Source: DAOVIY01 sp964513365
Lineage (GTDB): Bacteria > Patescibacteriota > Minisyncoccia > UBA6257
DNA: 10,622 nucleotides
NCBI GenBank assembly: GCA_964513365.1
Contig: CAZEMH010000016.1
Coordinates: 1 to 10,622, forward strand
Direction of reading: 5' to 3'
How positions within the stretch are numbered: position 1 is the first letter of the stretch; every line of letters starts with the position of its first letter. The position numbers were made by a program, and so were the translations under genes. The notes under the pieces were generated by a model. That model made no database searches, was not told where the DNA came from, and saw nothing but the letters and a program-made list of their open reading frames with translations. Below, piece after piece: positions 1-6,258 of this stretch.

Positions 1-25
1 TTTGATTTATTTCGCTGAAAGAATA

Positions 26-34
26 TGCTATTAT
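26..34 (+). promoter_or_regulatory. Possible extended -10 promoter upstream of the transketolase gene
   Basis: TG at 26-27 followed by C and TATTAT at 29-34 fits an extended -10 element (TGnTATAAT-like). The -35 is poor: TTGATT at 2-7 is too far away (21-bp spacer). Transcription would start near 41, giving a leader of about 80 nt before the ATG at 122. The right-edge promoter has the same local layout (TGCTAT, then AAAGA), which adds weak support. No other candidate is visible before 122. Confidence 0.45.
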
Positions 35-78
35 TAAAGACATGAGGTGCTCTATTCTTAAATTGTTTTTTGTTCTTT

Positions 79-110
79 ATTCGTATATTCGTTTCAGATT
101 CGTTATTCGT
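79..110. repeat. Four ATTCGT hexamers in the leader of the transketolase gene
   Basis: ATTCGT occurs exactly at 79-84, 87-92, 98-103 and 105-110, all in the same direction, with starts 8, 11 and 7 bp apart. The tract ends 11 bp before the ATG at 122. It could be a short intergenic repeat of the kind found in streamlined AT-rich genomes, or a regulator or RNA-binding site. Function is unknown; the repetition itself is directly visible. Confidence 0.6.
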
Positions 111-121
111 TAATTTTTATC

Positions 122-973
122 ATGAAACTTACATTAAAAGAAATGGAAAACTTGGCGATAAGTATTCGTCAAGAAATAATAAAGATGCTTTTAGAAGCAA
201 AATCAGGCCATTGCGCAGGTCCTTTGGGCGCAGTGGAATTATATGTTGCTCTTTATTTTAGTGGAATTTTAAATTATGATTCTAAAAATCCAGATTGGGA
301 GGAAAGAGACAGGGTTGTTATTTCCAATGGACATTATGCTCCTTTAATTTATATTATCTTAGCCCACGCTGGTTACTTTCCTTTAGAAGAATTAAAAACC
401 TTAAGGAAATTAGGAAGTAGGCTTCAAGGCCATCCTCATCGCTTGTCTTTGCCAGGAATAGAAACTTCTTCTGGCCCAGTGGGAGAAGGTCTTTCTCAGG
501 CAATTGGAATGGCTTTAGGGGCAAAAATGGATAAAAAGAAACATCAGGTTTATTGTTTAATGGGCGATGGAGAACAAGATTGCGGTAATACTTGGGAAGC
601 GGTAATGATGGCGGGAAAACATCAATTAGACAATTTAACAGCTATTATTGATAGGAATAATATTCAAATTGATGGATTTACTAAAAATGTAATGCCTTTA
701 GAACCATTAAAAGAAAAATATGAATCTTTTGGTTGGAAGGTTTTGGAAATAGACGGCCATAATATTCCAGAAATCATTAAAGCTGTTCATGCTTCAAAAT
801 CTATTTTTGTTAAACCAGTAGTAATTATTGCTCATACTATTCCTGGAAAAGGAGTAGATTTTATGCAATGGGAATATCAATGGCATGGAAAGGCGCCAAA
901 TTCGAAACAAGCTGAAGAAGCATTACGGCAATTAAGAAATATGAAAGGGCAAATTGAATCAGAGCTAGATTAA
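122..973 (+). CDS. tkt: Transketolase, N-terminal (thiamine-diphosphate pyrophosphate-binding) subunit
   Basis: This is the Pyr-P half of a two-gene transketolase, which moves two-carbon ketol units between sugar phosphates in the non-oxidative pentose phosphate pathway using ThDP and a divalent metal. At 283 residues it matches split transketolases, against about 650 for the fused enzyme. Visible family motifs are SGH at 28-30 (in an unusual SGHCAGP context instead of the common SGHPG), SNGH at 68-71, GHP at 103-105, the ThDP/metal motif GDGEQ at 148-152 through N179-N180, and a late WHGKAPN segment with the expected histidine. The start at 122 gives a normal N-terminus; no Shine-Dalgarno is visible. 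The partner half lies at 2483-3493, separated by the propeller gene. A 1-deoxyxylulose-5-phosphate synthase is less likely given the length and split. Cytoplasmic enzyme; identity is secure. Confidence 0.95.
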   Translation: MKLTLKEMENLAISIRQEIIKMLLEAKSGHCAGPLGAVELYVALYFSGILNYDSKNPDWEERDRVVISNGHYAPLIYIILAHAGYFPLEELKTLRKLGSRLQGHPHRLSLPGIETSSGPVGEGLSQAIGMALGAKMDKKKHQVYCLMGDGEQDCGNTWEAVMMAGKHQLDNLTAIIDRNNIQIDGFTKNVMPLEPLKEKYESFGWKVLEIDGHNIPEIIKAVHASKSIFVKPVVIIAHTIPGKGVDFMQWEYQWHGKAPNSKQAEEALRQLRNMKGQIESELD

Positions 974-1022
974 AAAAATTAAAAGTTGTTTAATAAAAAA
1001 TAATAATAATAAATAAAAAAAT

Positions 1023-2471
1023 ATGTATAAACCTTTTGTATTTTTAGGAGCTGCAATTATATTTCTATTAGCAGCTTTAGTTTCTTCGCCTAGCAGTATA
1101 ATATGGTGGGGAAGGAGTAAGCTAGTAGAAAAAATCCAAGTTGGCCAAACTCAGGAAATTGAACTCGTATTTACTAGTAGAAAAGATTTTCAAGATGTAA
1201 ATTTGAGTACTTCAGATGATTTGAGTAAATTTATTAAAGATTTTGAGCCATCAACTTTAGAAGTAATAAAAAATCAACCTAATAAAATAAATGCTTTAAT
1301 AAATGTACCATTAGATGTCAGTCCCGGTACTTATGGTGGGACTATTCACCTTCGCGCAGGGAAAAGAACTATTGGCAAGCCTTTGGCTGTTAATATTATT
1401 GTAATTCCTGCTGAAGAACCTGTTCCTCCTGCAGTACCTTCATGGTCATTACCAGTAAATATTTCTAATTCAACAATTACTTCATATAAACCAAAGGTTT
1501 TGCAGGATAGATCAGGAAATGTCTATGCTTTATGGTTAGATTCTGATTTTACTTCGCAATACAAACTTTATTTTTCTAAATTAGAGAATGAAGTTTGGAG
1601 TTCTCCTCAGCCTATTATTTCTTCTGATAAATACAGCCCATTATATGATTTTGATTTTACCATTGATAGTCAAAATCAAATTCATTTAGTTTATACTCAA
1701 ACTGTCTCAGGATCTGGCTATATAGTACACTACATATTTTATAATGGAACTGAATGGTCAAACCCGCAAAAAGTTTGTCAAGGATTTAGCCCTTCAATTG
1801 AAGTTGATTCAAATGATAAAGTTCATATAGTTTATTCTTCTTTCTCAGATATTTTTTATTCAAACCTTGATGGAACCAATTGGTCTTCCCCTGTAAATGT
1901 TTCTGATGATGGTCAGCTTTACGGAGATTATACTTCAGGAGCAAAAGCTATTAGAATTGATAAATCAGGGAATATTCATATTGCTTGGGCTAAATATAAT
2001 TTTGGAATAATGTACACAAAATTTGATGGTAAATGGAGTGTTCCACAGTTAGTTTCCAAATTAGCATTATGGCCAGATAATACATATTGGCTCAGCCTTG
2101 GCGCTAATGGGGTTGTAGCAGTTGCTTATACCCAAGGACCAAATGATTGCATTAATCAAGAAATTTATTTTTCTCTTAGTGAAGATGGGGGATTAAGTTG
2201 GTATAGCCCAACTCAGATTTCTGAAACACCTGGAATTGGTTCCCGTTGGCCATCCTTAGCCATTGTTTCCGCAAATAATATTCAAGCTATATGGGGAGAA
2301 TGCCAAACAGGGGTTCCTTTCCGTTTATTTGATGGTAATAGCTGGTCTGATATTATAGATATTAGTAATGGAACTCAGAAAGCGGATTTACCAAATATCT
2401 CAACTGATGGAAATAAATCTTACGCTGTATGGAGTTCTAATGGAGAGATCTACTTTAGTCAAGGTCAATAA
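1023..2471 (+). CDS. Secreted or membrane-anchored protein with Ig-like domain and sialidase-type beta-propeller
   Basis: Function is unknown. A hydrophobic segment at about residues 5-20 is a signal peptide or uncleaved anchor, so the rest should lie outside the membrane. Residues about 33-128 look like a beta-sandwich: the phrase SPGTYGGTIHLR near 100-111 is typical of Ig-like/NEW3-type extracellular domains. After a proline-rich linker (about 129-139) come seven WSxP-like motifs with tryptophans at 141, 192, 245, 287, 338, 393 and 441. Most intervening units carry a D-x-x-G/N-(V/I)-(H/Y) strand. One unit has a canonical Asp box (S386, D388, G390, W393). The last unit lacks its own W motif and ends in EIYFSQGQ, so the first motif may close the ring. 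No sialidase catalytic set (Arg triad, Tyr/Glu pair) is evident, so glycan binding or a surface role is as likely as enzymatic activity. Its place inside the transketolase operon does not reveal its role. Confidence 0.8.
   Translation: MYKPFVFLGAAIIFLLAALVSSPSSIIWWGRSKLVEKIQVGQTQEIELVFTSRKDFQDVNLSTSDDLSKFIKDFEPSTLEVIKNQPNKINALINVPLDVSPGTYGGTIHLRAGKRTIGKPLAVNIIVIPAEEPVPPAVPSWSLPVNISNSTITSYKPKVLQDRSGNVYALWLDSDFTSQYKLYFSKLENEVWSSPQPIISSDKYSPLYDFDFTIDSQNQIHLVYTQTVSGSGYIVHYIFYNGTEWSNPQKVCQGFSPSIEVDSNDKVHIVYSSFSDIFYSNLDGTNWSSPVNVSDDGQLYGDYTSGAKAIRIDKSGNIHIAWAKYNFGIMYTKFDGKWSVPQLVSKLALWPDNTYWLSLGANGVVAVAYTQGPNDCINQEIYFSLSEDGGLSWYSPTQISETPGIGSRWPSLAIVSANNIQAIWGECQTGVPFRLFDGNSWSDIIDISNGTQKADLPNISTDGNKSYAVWSSNGEIYFSQGQ
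1443..2471 (+). repeat. Seven-unit beta-propeller protein repeat
   Basis: In-frame protein repeats begin at W141 and recur at intervals of 51, 53, 42, 51, 55 and 48 residues, followed by a final unit without a W motif. Each unit broadly reads W-S-x-P-x-x-I/V-S, then P-x-I/L-x-x-D-x-x-G-N-V/I-H, an aromatic-W strand, and I-x-Y/F-S/T. The DNA copies have diverged, so this is old domain structure and not a recent tandem duplication. Confidence 0.65.
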
Positions 2472-2482
2472 AAATTCTTTTT

Positions 2483-3493
2483 ATGCTTAATTCTGACATT
2501 AAATTTAATTCCAAGATTTTTACAGAGAAAATTAAACGAATTTCTCCACGCGATGGTTTTGGGGAAGGTTTAGTTTTAGCTGGAGAAATGAATGAAAGGG
2601 TAGTAGCTTTGTGTGCTGATGTGACTGAATCTCTAAGAATGCATTTATTCAGAGATCGTTTTCCAGAAAGATTTGTTCAAACAGGGATTGCTGAACAAAA
2701 CATGGCTGGTATTGCTTCAGGATTAGCAGCTTCTGGAAAAATTCCCGTAATGGGAACTTATGGTGTTTTTTCTCCTGGAAGAAATTGGGAACAGATTAGA
2801 ACAACGATTTGCTATAACCAGCAAAAGGTTATTCTTATCGGTTCTCATGCAGGCTTGAATGTAGGGCCTGATGGCGCTAGCCATCAGGCCTTGGAAGACA
2901 TTGCCTTAATGAGAGTTCTGCCTAATATGGCGGTTGTATGCCCTGCAGATGCTTTAGAAGCCCGTAAGGCTATTCTGGCGGCTATTGAATACCCAAATTC
3001 CGTATATATTCGTTTACCACGGGAAAAATCGCCTGTTTTTACAACAGAACAAACATCTTGGAAAATTGGAAAATCCCAAGTCCTTTGGCTGCCAAAAGAA
3101 GGAGAACAGTTCTCCGGTATTACTATTTTTGCTTGCGGATATTTAGTTTATAAAGCTTTGGAAGCGGCCAAGGAGTTAGAGCAAGAAGGAATATCAATAG
3201 CAGTTATAAATAATTCCGCCATTAAACCATTGGACAAAGAAACGCTTTTAAAATGGGCTAGAAAATCCAAAGCTATAATTACTTTGGAAGAACACCAAAT
3301 AGCCGGTGGTATGGGATCAGCCATAGCAGAGTTTTTAAGTGAGAATCATCCTCTGCCAATTAAATTTATGGGTATAAGAGATAAGTTTGGGCAAAGTGGT
3401 CAAGCAGAGGAATTATTAAAAAAATATAATCTTGATAAGGAAGCAATAGAGCAAACAGTAAAAGAAATTCTAAATTCTAAATTTGAAATTTGA
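2483..3493 (+). CDS. tkt: Transketolase, C-terminal (pyrimidine-binding plus C-terminal domain) subunit
   Basis: This is the partner of the 122-973 product and completes the transketolase heteromer. At 336 residues it is a typical C-terminal subunit. The pyrimidine-binding domain begins near SPRDGFGEGL (21-30). The catalytic glutamate that activates ThDP is E71 in GIAEQNM (68-74). GPDGASHQ (128-135) supplies the conserved substrate-site histidine H134, and VYIRLPR (174-180) carries the substrate-phosphate arginine region. A Rossmann-like C-terminal domain follows from about 210 (ITIFACGYLVYKAL, then IAVINNSAIKPLD). The ATG at 2483 lies 11 bp after the propeller stop, without a Shine-Dalgarno, so co-transcription is likely. 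The TGA stop is inside an inverted repeat (3481-3507). Both the catalytic Glu here and the GDG motif in the other half are intact, so the split enzyme should be active. Confidence 0.95.
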   Translation: MLNSDIKFNSKIFTEKIKRISPRDGFGEGLVLAGEMNERVVALCADVTESLRMHLFRDRFPERFVQTGIAEQNMAGIASGLAASGKIPVMGTYGVFSPGRNWEQIRTTICYNQQKVILIGSHAGLNVGPDGASHQALEDIALMRVLPNMAVVCPADALEARKAILAAIEYPNSVYIRLPREKSPVFTTEQTSWKIGKSQVLWLPKEGEQFSGITIFACGYLVYKALEAAKELEQEGISIAVINNSAIKPLDKETLLKWARKSKAIITLEEHQIAGGMGSAIAEFLSENHPLPIKFMGIRDKFGQSGQAEELLKKYNLDKEAIEQTVKEILNSKFEI

Positions 3494-3507
3494 AATAAAT
3501 TTCAAAT
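3481..3507. repeat. 11-bp perfect inverted repeat over the transketolase stop codon
   Basis: ATTTGAAATTT at 3481-3491 is the exact reverse complement of AAATTTCAAAT at 3497-3507, with a 5-nt loop (GAAAT). The TGA stop (3491-3493) sits at the junction of the left arm and loop. The stem contains only two G-C pairs and no U-tract follows, so it is not a standard intrinsic terminator. It may be a weak RNA-stability hairpin or a short AT-rich intergenic repeat. Confidence 0.6.
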
Positions 3508-3582
3508 GATTAAATGTTTTAAAATTAAAAAACTTAGATTTGATTAAGAATTTAAAATTGAAAGTTAAAAATTCTGTCCATA

Positions 3583-4584
3583 ATGTTTGACGTAATTACA
3601 ATTGGTTCTGCTACTCGTGATGGCTTTTTCCAAGGCATTGATTTTTTATCTGTTGAAGGAAAATGCTTTGCTACTAACAAGGGTATTTGTTTGCCTTTAG
3701 GAAGCAAAATAAAGGTTCCTAAAGTTTATTTTCTTACAGGAGGAAGCGCTACTAATACTGCTGTAACTTTTTCCAGACAAGGATTGAAAACTGCGATTAT
3801 TTGCAGAGTTGGTAATGACATTTCAGGAAAAACAATCATTGAAGAACAGAAAGAAGAAAATATAAATACTCAATTTATTCAAAAAGATTATGCTGTGCCT
3901 ACTGCTTATTCGGTTATTTTTTTGACTTCTTCCGGAGAAAGAACCATTCTTTCTTATAAAGGTTGTTCTGAAAAATTAACAATTTCTGAGATTCCTTGGA
4001 AAAAGATAGAAACACGTTGGTTATGTATTGGATCTTTAGGAAAAGAAAAGAATATTTTAAAAAAAATAATTGAATTTGCTGTTTCTAAAAATATTAAATT
4101 AGCTATTAATCCTGGGTGGCAGGAAATAAATTGGTTAAAAAAGAATCCTAAATGGATTGATAAATTTGAGATATTTATATGTAACCAGGAAGAAGCAGCC
4201 TATTTTACAGGCATTCCTTATAGCAAAGAAAGAAAAATTTTTAAAAAATTAGATGATTTAGTAAAGGGAATAGTAGTGATGACAAAAGGAAAGAATGGTG
4301 TTAGTGTTTCTAATGGAGAAACTTTATGGAAAGCAAGTGTTTTAAAAGGGAAAAAGATAATAGACGCAACTGGCGCTGGTGATGCTTTTACCTCAGCATT
4401 TATTGCAACATTTATTAAAAAGAAAAAAATTGACGAAAAATTAATAAAAGAAGCAATTCGCGCAGGTTTAGCTAATGCCAGGTCTGTTATAGAATATATT
4501 GGGACCAAGTCCGGTATTCTTTACAAAAAAGATTTAAAAAAATCCCGATTCCAGCATCTTAAAATAACATCATTAAAATTATGA
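3583..4584 (+). CDS. PfkB/ribokinase-family carbohydrate kinase, substrate unresolved
   Basis: An ATP-dependent sugar or sugar-phosphate kinase of the PfkB fold. Family signatures are the N-terminal glycine motif GGSATNTA (53-60), typical of the substrate side, and the C-terminal signature DATGAGDAF (261-269), with D267 as the expected catalytic base and GAG as the anion hole. NQEEAAYFTG (201-210) and VVMTKGKNGV (231-240) match the central region of the family. Residues about 23-48 form the lid region before the glycine motif. At 333 residues it is of normal length. Candidate substrates are fructose 6-phosphate, sedoheptulose 7-phosphate, ribose, a ketohexose or a nucleoside; motifs alone do not decide. 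The ATGA overlap with the aldolase suggests translational coupling, and the transketolase next door favours a sugar-phosphate substrate (inference). No Shine-Dalgarno precedes the ATG. The TGA stop at the usual family length supports the standard code. Confidence 0.88.
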   Translation: MFDVITIGSATRDGFFQGIDFLSVEGKCFATNKGICLPLGSKIKVPKVYFLTGGSATNTAVTFSRQGLKTAIICRVGNDISGKTIIEEQKEENINTQFIQKDYAVPTAYSVIFLTSSGERTILSYKGCSEKLTISEIPWKKIETRWLCIGSLGKEKNILKKIIEFAVSKNIKLAINPGWQEINWLKKNPKWIDKFEIFICNQEEAAYFTGIPYSKERKIFKKLDDLVKGIVVMTKGKNGVSVSNGETLWKASVLKGKKIIDATGAGDAFTSAFIATFIKKKKIDEKLIKEAIRAGLANARSVIEYIGTKSGILYKKDLKKSRFQHLKITSLKL

Positions 4585-5342
4585 ATAACAATTTCCTTCA
4601 ACCATTTTTGCGTAAAGATAAAGCATTATTTTTAGCTTATGACCATGGTTTTGAGCACGGCCCCAAAGATTTAATAGGGAAAAGCATAGATCCAGAATAT
4701 ATTTTAGATTTAGCGATAAAAGGAGGATATACAGGAATTATCTTACACAAAGGAATAGCAGAAAAATATTATACAGGCACTAAATATCAGAAAAGAATTC
4801 CGTTGATTTTAAAAATTAATGGCAAAACTAATATTCCACAAACTACTGATCCTTATTCTCCAATTAATTGCTCAGTAGATTATGCAAAAAAATTGGGAGC
4901 TAAAGCAGTTGGTTATACTATTTATTTGGGAAGCAAATATGAGGAGAAGATGTTTGAAGATTTTGGGAAAATTCAAGAACAAGCCCATCAATTAAAAATG
5001 GCGGCAATTGCTTGGATATATCCTCGGGGTTCGGCAGTAGAGAATGAATCTTCTCCAGAGATGACGAGCTATGCTGCTCGCATTGGCTTGGAATTGGGAG
5101 CTGATATGATAAAAATAAAATATTGTGGTTCTGAAGAAACGTTTAGAAAAGCAGTGCAATCAGCTGGTAAAACAAATGTTGTCTTATCAGGAGGGCCAAA
5201 AATAGAAGACGAGGAAATTCTAAAAATTATTGAATCAGTAATGAAAGTTGGAGCAACAGGAGTGGCTGTAGGACGTAATGTTTTTCAACATCAAGATCCT
5301 TTAGATATGACTGAAAAAATTAAAAAAATTATATTTAATTAA
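4581..5342 (+). CDS. fba: Class I fructose-bisphosphate aldolase, archaeal/DhnA (FbaB) type
   Basis: Schiff-base aldolase that reversibly cleaves fructose 1,6-bisphosphate to dihydroxyacetone phosphate and glyceraldehyde 3-phosphate in the cytoplasm. At 253 residues it has the length of archaeal-type enzymes. The N-terminal AYDHGFEHGP (19-28) contains the conserved active-site Asp (D21). ADMIKIKYCG (174-183) is the K-x-K motif with the Schiff-base lysine (K178 or K180). SGGPKIEDEE (203-212) and the VGRNVFQ region (230-236) form the phosphate-binding end of the TIM barrel. IYPRG (146-150) is also typical. The start shares ATGA with the preceding kinase stop, so the two are probably translated together. 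Close relatives include 2-amino-3,7-dideoxy-D-threo-hept-6-ulosonate synthase and LsrF-type aldolases; the glycolytic neighbourhood favours the FBP enzyme. tRNA-Ser follows after 12 bp. Confidence 0.9.
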   Translation: MNNNFLQPFLRKDKALFLAYDHGFEHGPKDLIGKSIDPEYILDLAIKGGYTGIILHKGIAEKYYTGTKYQKRIPLILKINGKTNIPQTTDPYSPINCSVDYAKKLGAKAVGYTIYLGSKYEEKMFEDFGKIQEQAHQLKMAAIAWIYPRGSAVENESSPEMTSYAARIGLELGADMIKIKYCGSEETFRKAVQSAGKTNVVLSGGPKIEDEEILKIIESVMKVGATGVAVGRNVFQHQDPLDMTEKIKKIIFN

Positions 5343-5354
5343 AAGATTTTATTC

Positions 5355-5442
5355 GGAGGAGTGGCCGAGTGGTTTAAAGCGCGGCTCTCGAAAAGCTGTT
5401 TCCCGCTTAGCGGGATCGTGGGTTCGAATCCCACCTCCTCCG
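5355..5442 (+). tRNA. tRNA-Ser, anticodon CGA
   Basis: A full class II tRNA folds by eye. The acceptor stem is GGAGGAG (5355-5361) with CTCCTCC (5435-5441), and the discriminator is G5442, as in bacterial serine tRNAs. The anticodon stem CGGCT/AGCTG (5382-5386/5394-5398, one G-U pair) encloses CTCGAAA, with CGA at 5389-5391 reading UCG. The long variable arm is CCCGC-TTA-GCGGG (5402-5414). The T stem GTGGG/CCCAC (5418-5422/5430-5434) closes the TTCGAAT loop. CCA is not encoded, so it must be added after transcription. No clear promoter fits in the 12-bp gap from the aldolase, so it may be processed from the operon transcript. Confidence 0.97.
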
Positions 5443-5450
5443 CTAATTCT

Positions 5451-6173
5451 TTATCCTCTAGCCAGAACTAAACCTATTATTTTTTTAGCGCCATTCTTTT
5501 TTAAGATTTTTGCCGCTTCCTGCATTGTTGCTCCAGAAGTGTAAACATCATCAATTAAAATTATCCATTTACCTTTAATTAGATTTAGATTAGAAGTAGA
5601 AATTTGAAAAATATTTTCGGTATTTTTCTTTCTTTCAATAAAATTATTAATTTTTGCTTGTGGTAAATTATTTTTAATTCTAAGAAGAATTTTAGGATGA
5701 AAATTTAAAGAAAAATGTGAGGCAACAGCTTTTGCTAATAATTCTGACTGATTAAATCCTCTTTGCCTTCTTTTTCTTTTATGTAATGGGATAGGAATTA
5801 GTAATATATTTTTTTTATCAATTTCAGAAAAAAAGTCGGTTTCTTTTAGAAATTTTATCATTAAATCAGCCAAAGGTTTTTGCAATGAGATAATTGGTCG
5901 GTATTTAAAGAAATGAATAGTTTTTCTAATAATTGAATTTTCGTAAAAAGAAACAACACCCAAAGCATTTATATGCGTTTTACAAAAGCAAGAACGTTTT
6001 GAAAAATTAATAATTCTTTTTTTGCAAACAGGACAAATAAAAGAACAGTTAATGGGAATATTTTTTTGGCATTTTTTACAAAGCGGATAAGAAAGACGGA
6101 CCTCTTTTTTACAAGAAATACATTGCCAAGGAAAAAAAATATCTATGAATAGCTTTAAAAAACGGTGGAGCAT
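5451..6173 (-). CDS. comF: ComF family protein (zinc-finger plus phosphoribosyltransferase-like domain)
   Basis: ComF/ComFC proteins are needed for the late steps of natural transformation, acting with DprA and a ComFA-type helicase in the cytoplasm where single-stranded DNA arrives. The N-terminus has eight cysteines in zinc-binding arrangement: C18/C21, C32/C35, C47/C50 and C62/C64, enough for two zinc sites. The C-terminal phosphoribosyltransferase-like domain shows RGFNQ (138-142) and the PRPP-type loop IDDVYTSGATM (207-217) after a run of hydrophobic strands. At 240 residues it is of full family length. It runs opposite to both neighbours: its stop lies 8 bp from the tRNA 3' end, and its start faces pilM across 85 bp. 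The adjoining pilus genes fit a competence role, although ComF is also kept in lineages with no demonstrated competence. The only start candidate with a complete zinc finger is 6173. No Shine-Dalgarno is visible. Confidence 0.92.
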   Translation of the reverse strand: MLHRFLKLFIDIFFPWQCISCKKEVRLSYPLCKKCQKNIPINCSFICPVCKKRIINFSKRSCFCKTHINALGVVSFYENSIIRKTIHFFKYRPIISLQKPLADLMIKFLKETDFFSEIDKKNILLIPIPLHKRKRRQRGFNQSELLAKAVASHFSLNFHPKILLRIKNNLPQAKINNFIERKKNTENIFQISTSNLNLIKGKWIILIDDVYTSGATMQEAAKILKKNGAKKIIGLVLARG

Positions 6174-6192
6174 TGATATATTAAATTTGTAT

Positions 6193-6221
6193 TTGGCAAA
6201 ACCTATACTATATTATATAAT
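6193..6221 (+). promoter_or_regulatory. Sigma70-type promoter for the pilM operon
   Basis: TTGGCA at 6193-6198, a 17-bp spacer, and a perfect TATAAT at 6216-6221 give an almost consensus promoter. Transcription is expected near 6228, about 30 nt before the pilM ATG at 6259. The -10 sits wholly within the palindrome at 6207-6226, so a protein bound there could block RNA polymerase. Confidence 0.8.
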
Positions 6222-6226
6222 ATAGT
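6207..6226. promoter_or_regulatory. Perfect 20-bp palindrome between comF and pilM, possible operator or two-way promoter core
   Basis: ACTATATTAT (6207-6216) is followed immediately by its exact reverse complement ATAATATAGT (6217-6226). The palindrome covers the pilM -10. Because it is symmetric, it also offers TATAAT on the minus strand (revcomp of 6212-6217), which could serve comF, though the matching -35 position (6235-6240, TGTACT on the minus strand) is weak. Related TATAG sequence continues to 6236 on the pilM side. Either a dimeric regulator site or a divergent promoter core fits; chance is possible in DNA this AT-rich. Confidence 0.5.
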
Positions 6227-6258
6227 TATGATATAGTACATGAATATTTAGTAATTTT

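Noticed and set aside
70..261. 63-codon rightward reading frame overlapping the transketolase start
   Set aside because: It runs in another frame across the well-supported transketolase N-terminus and resembles no protein I know.
974..1022. A/T-only tract with AATAAT runs before the propeller gene as a regulatory element
   Set aside because: It is simple low-complexity sequence with no symmetric or promoter-like structure.
122..3493. Transketolase halves as a broken pseudogene
   Set aside because: Each half is a complete subunit with its own start and stop and intact catalytic motifs; two-gene transketolases are an established arrangement.
4218..4508. 96-codon minus-strand reading frame inside the PfkB gene
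   Set aside because: It is antisense to a gene with intact family motifs; its hydrophobic content is a by-product of the AT-rich complement.
3491..4584. Possible TGA recoding as glycine (Gracilibacteria/SR1 code)
   Set aside because: Two genes end at TGA at their expected family lengths, and no conserved glycine in the visible motifs is written TGA.
5311..5339. Promoter for the tRNA inside the aldolase 3' end (CTGAAA, 17 bp, TTTAAT)
   Set aside because: Both boxes match the consensus poorly and the region is A/T-rich enough to give such matches by chance.
5355..5361. GGAGGAG as a Shine-Dalgarno sequence
   Set aside because: It pairs exactly with 5435-5441 as the tRNA acceptor stem and no rightward ORF follows.
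5402..5414. GC-rich hairpin CCCGC-TTA-GCGGG that resembles a terminator stem
   Set aside because: It is the variable arm of tRNA-Ser and no U-run follows.
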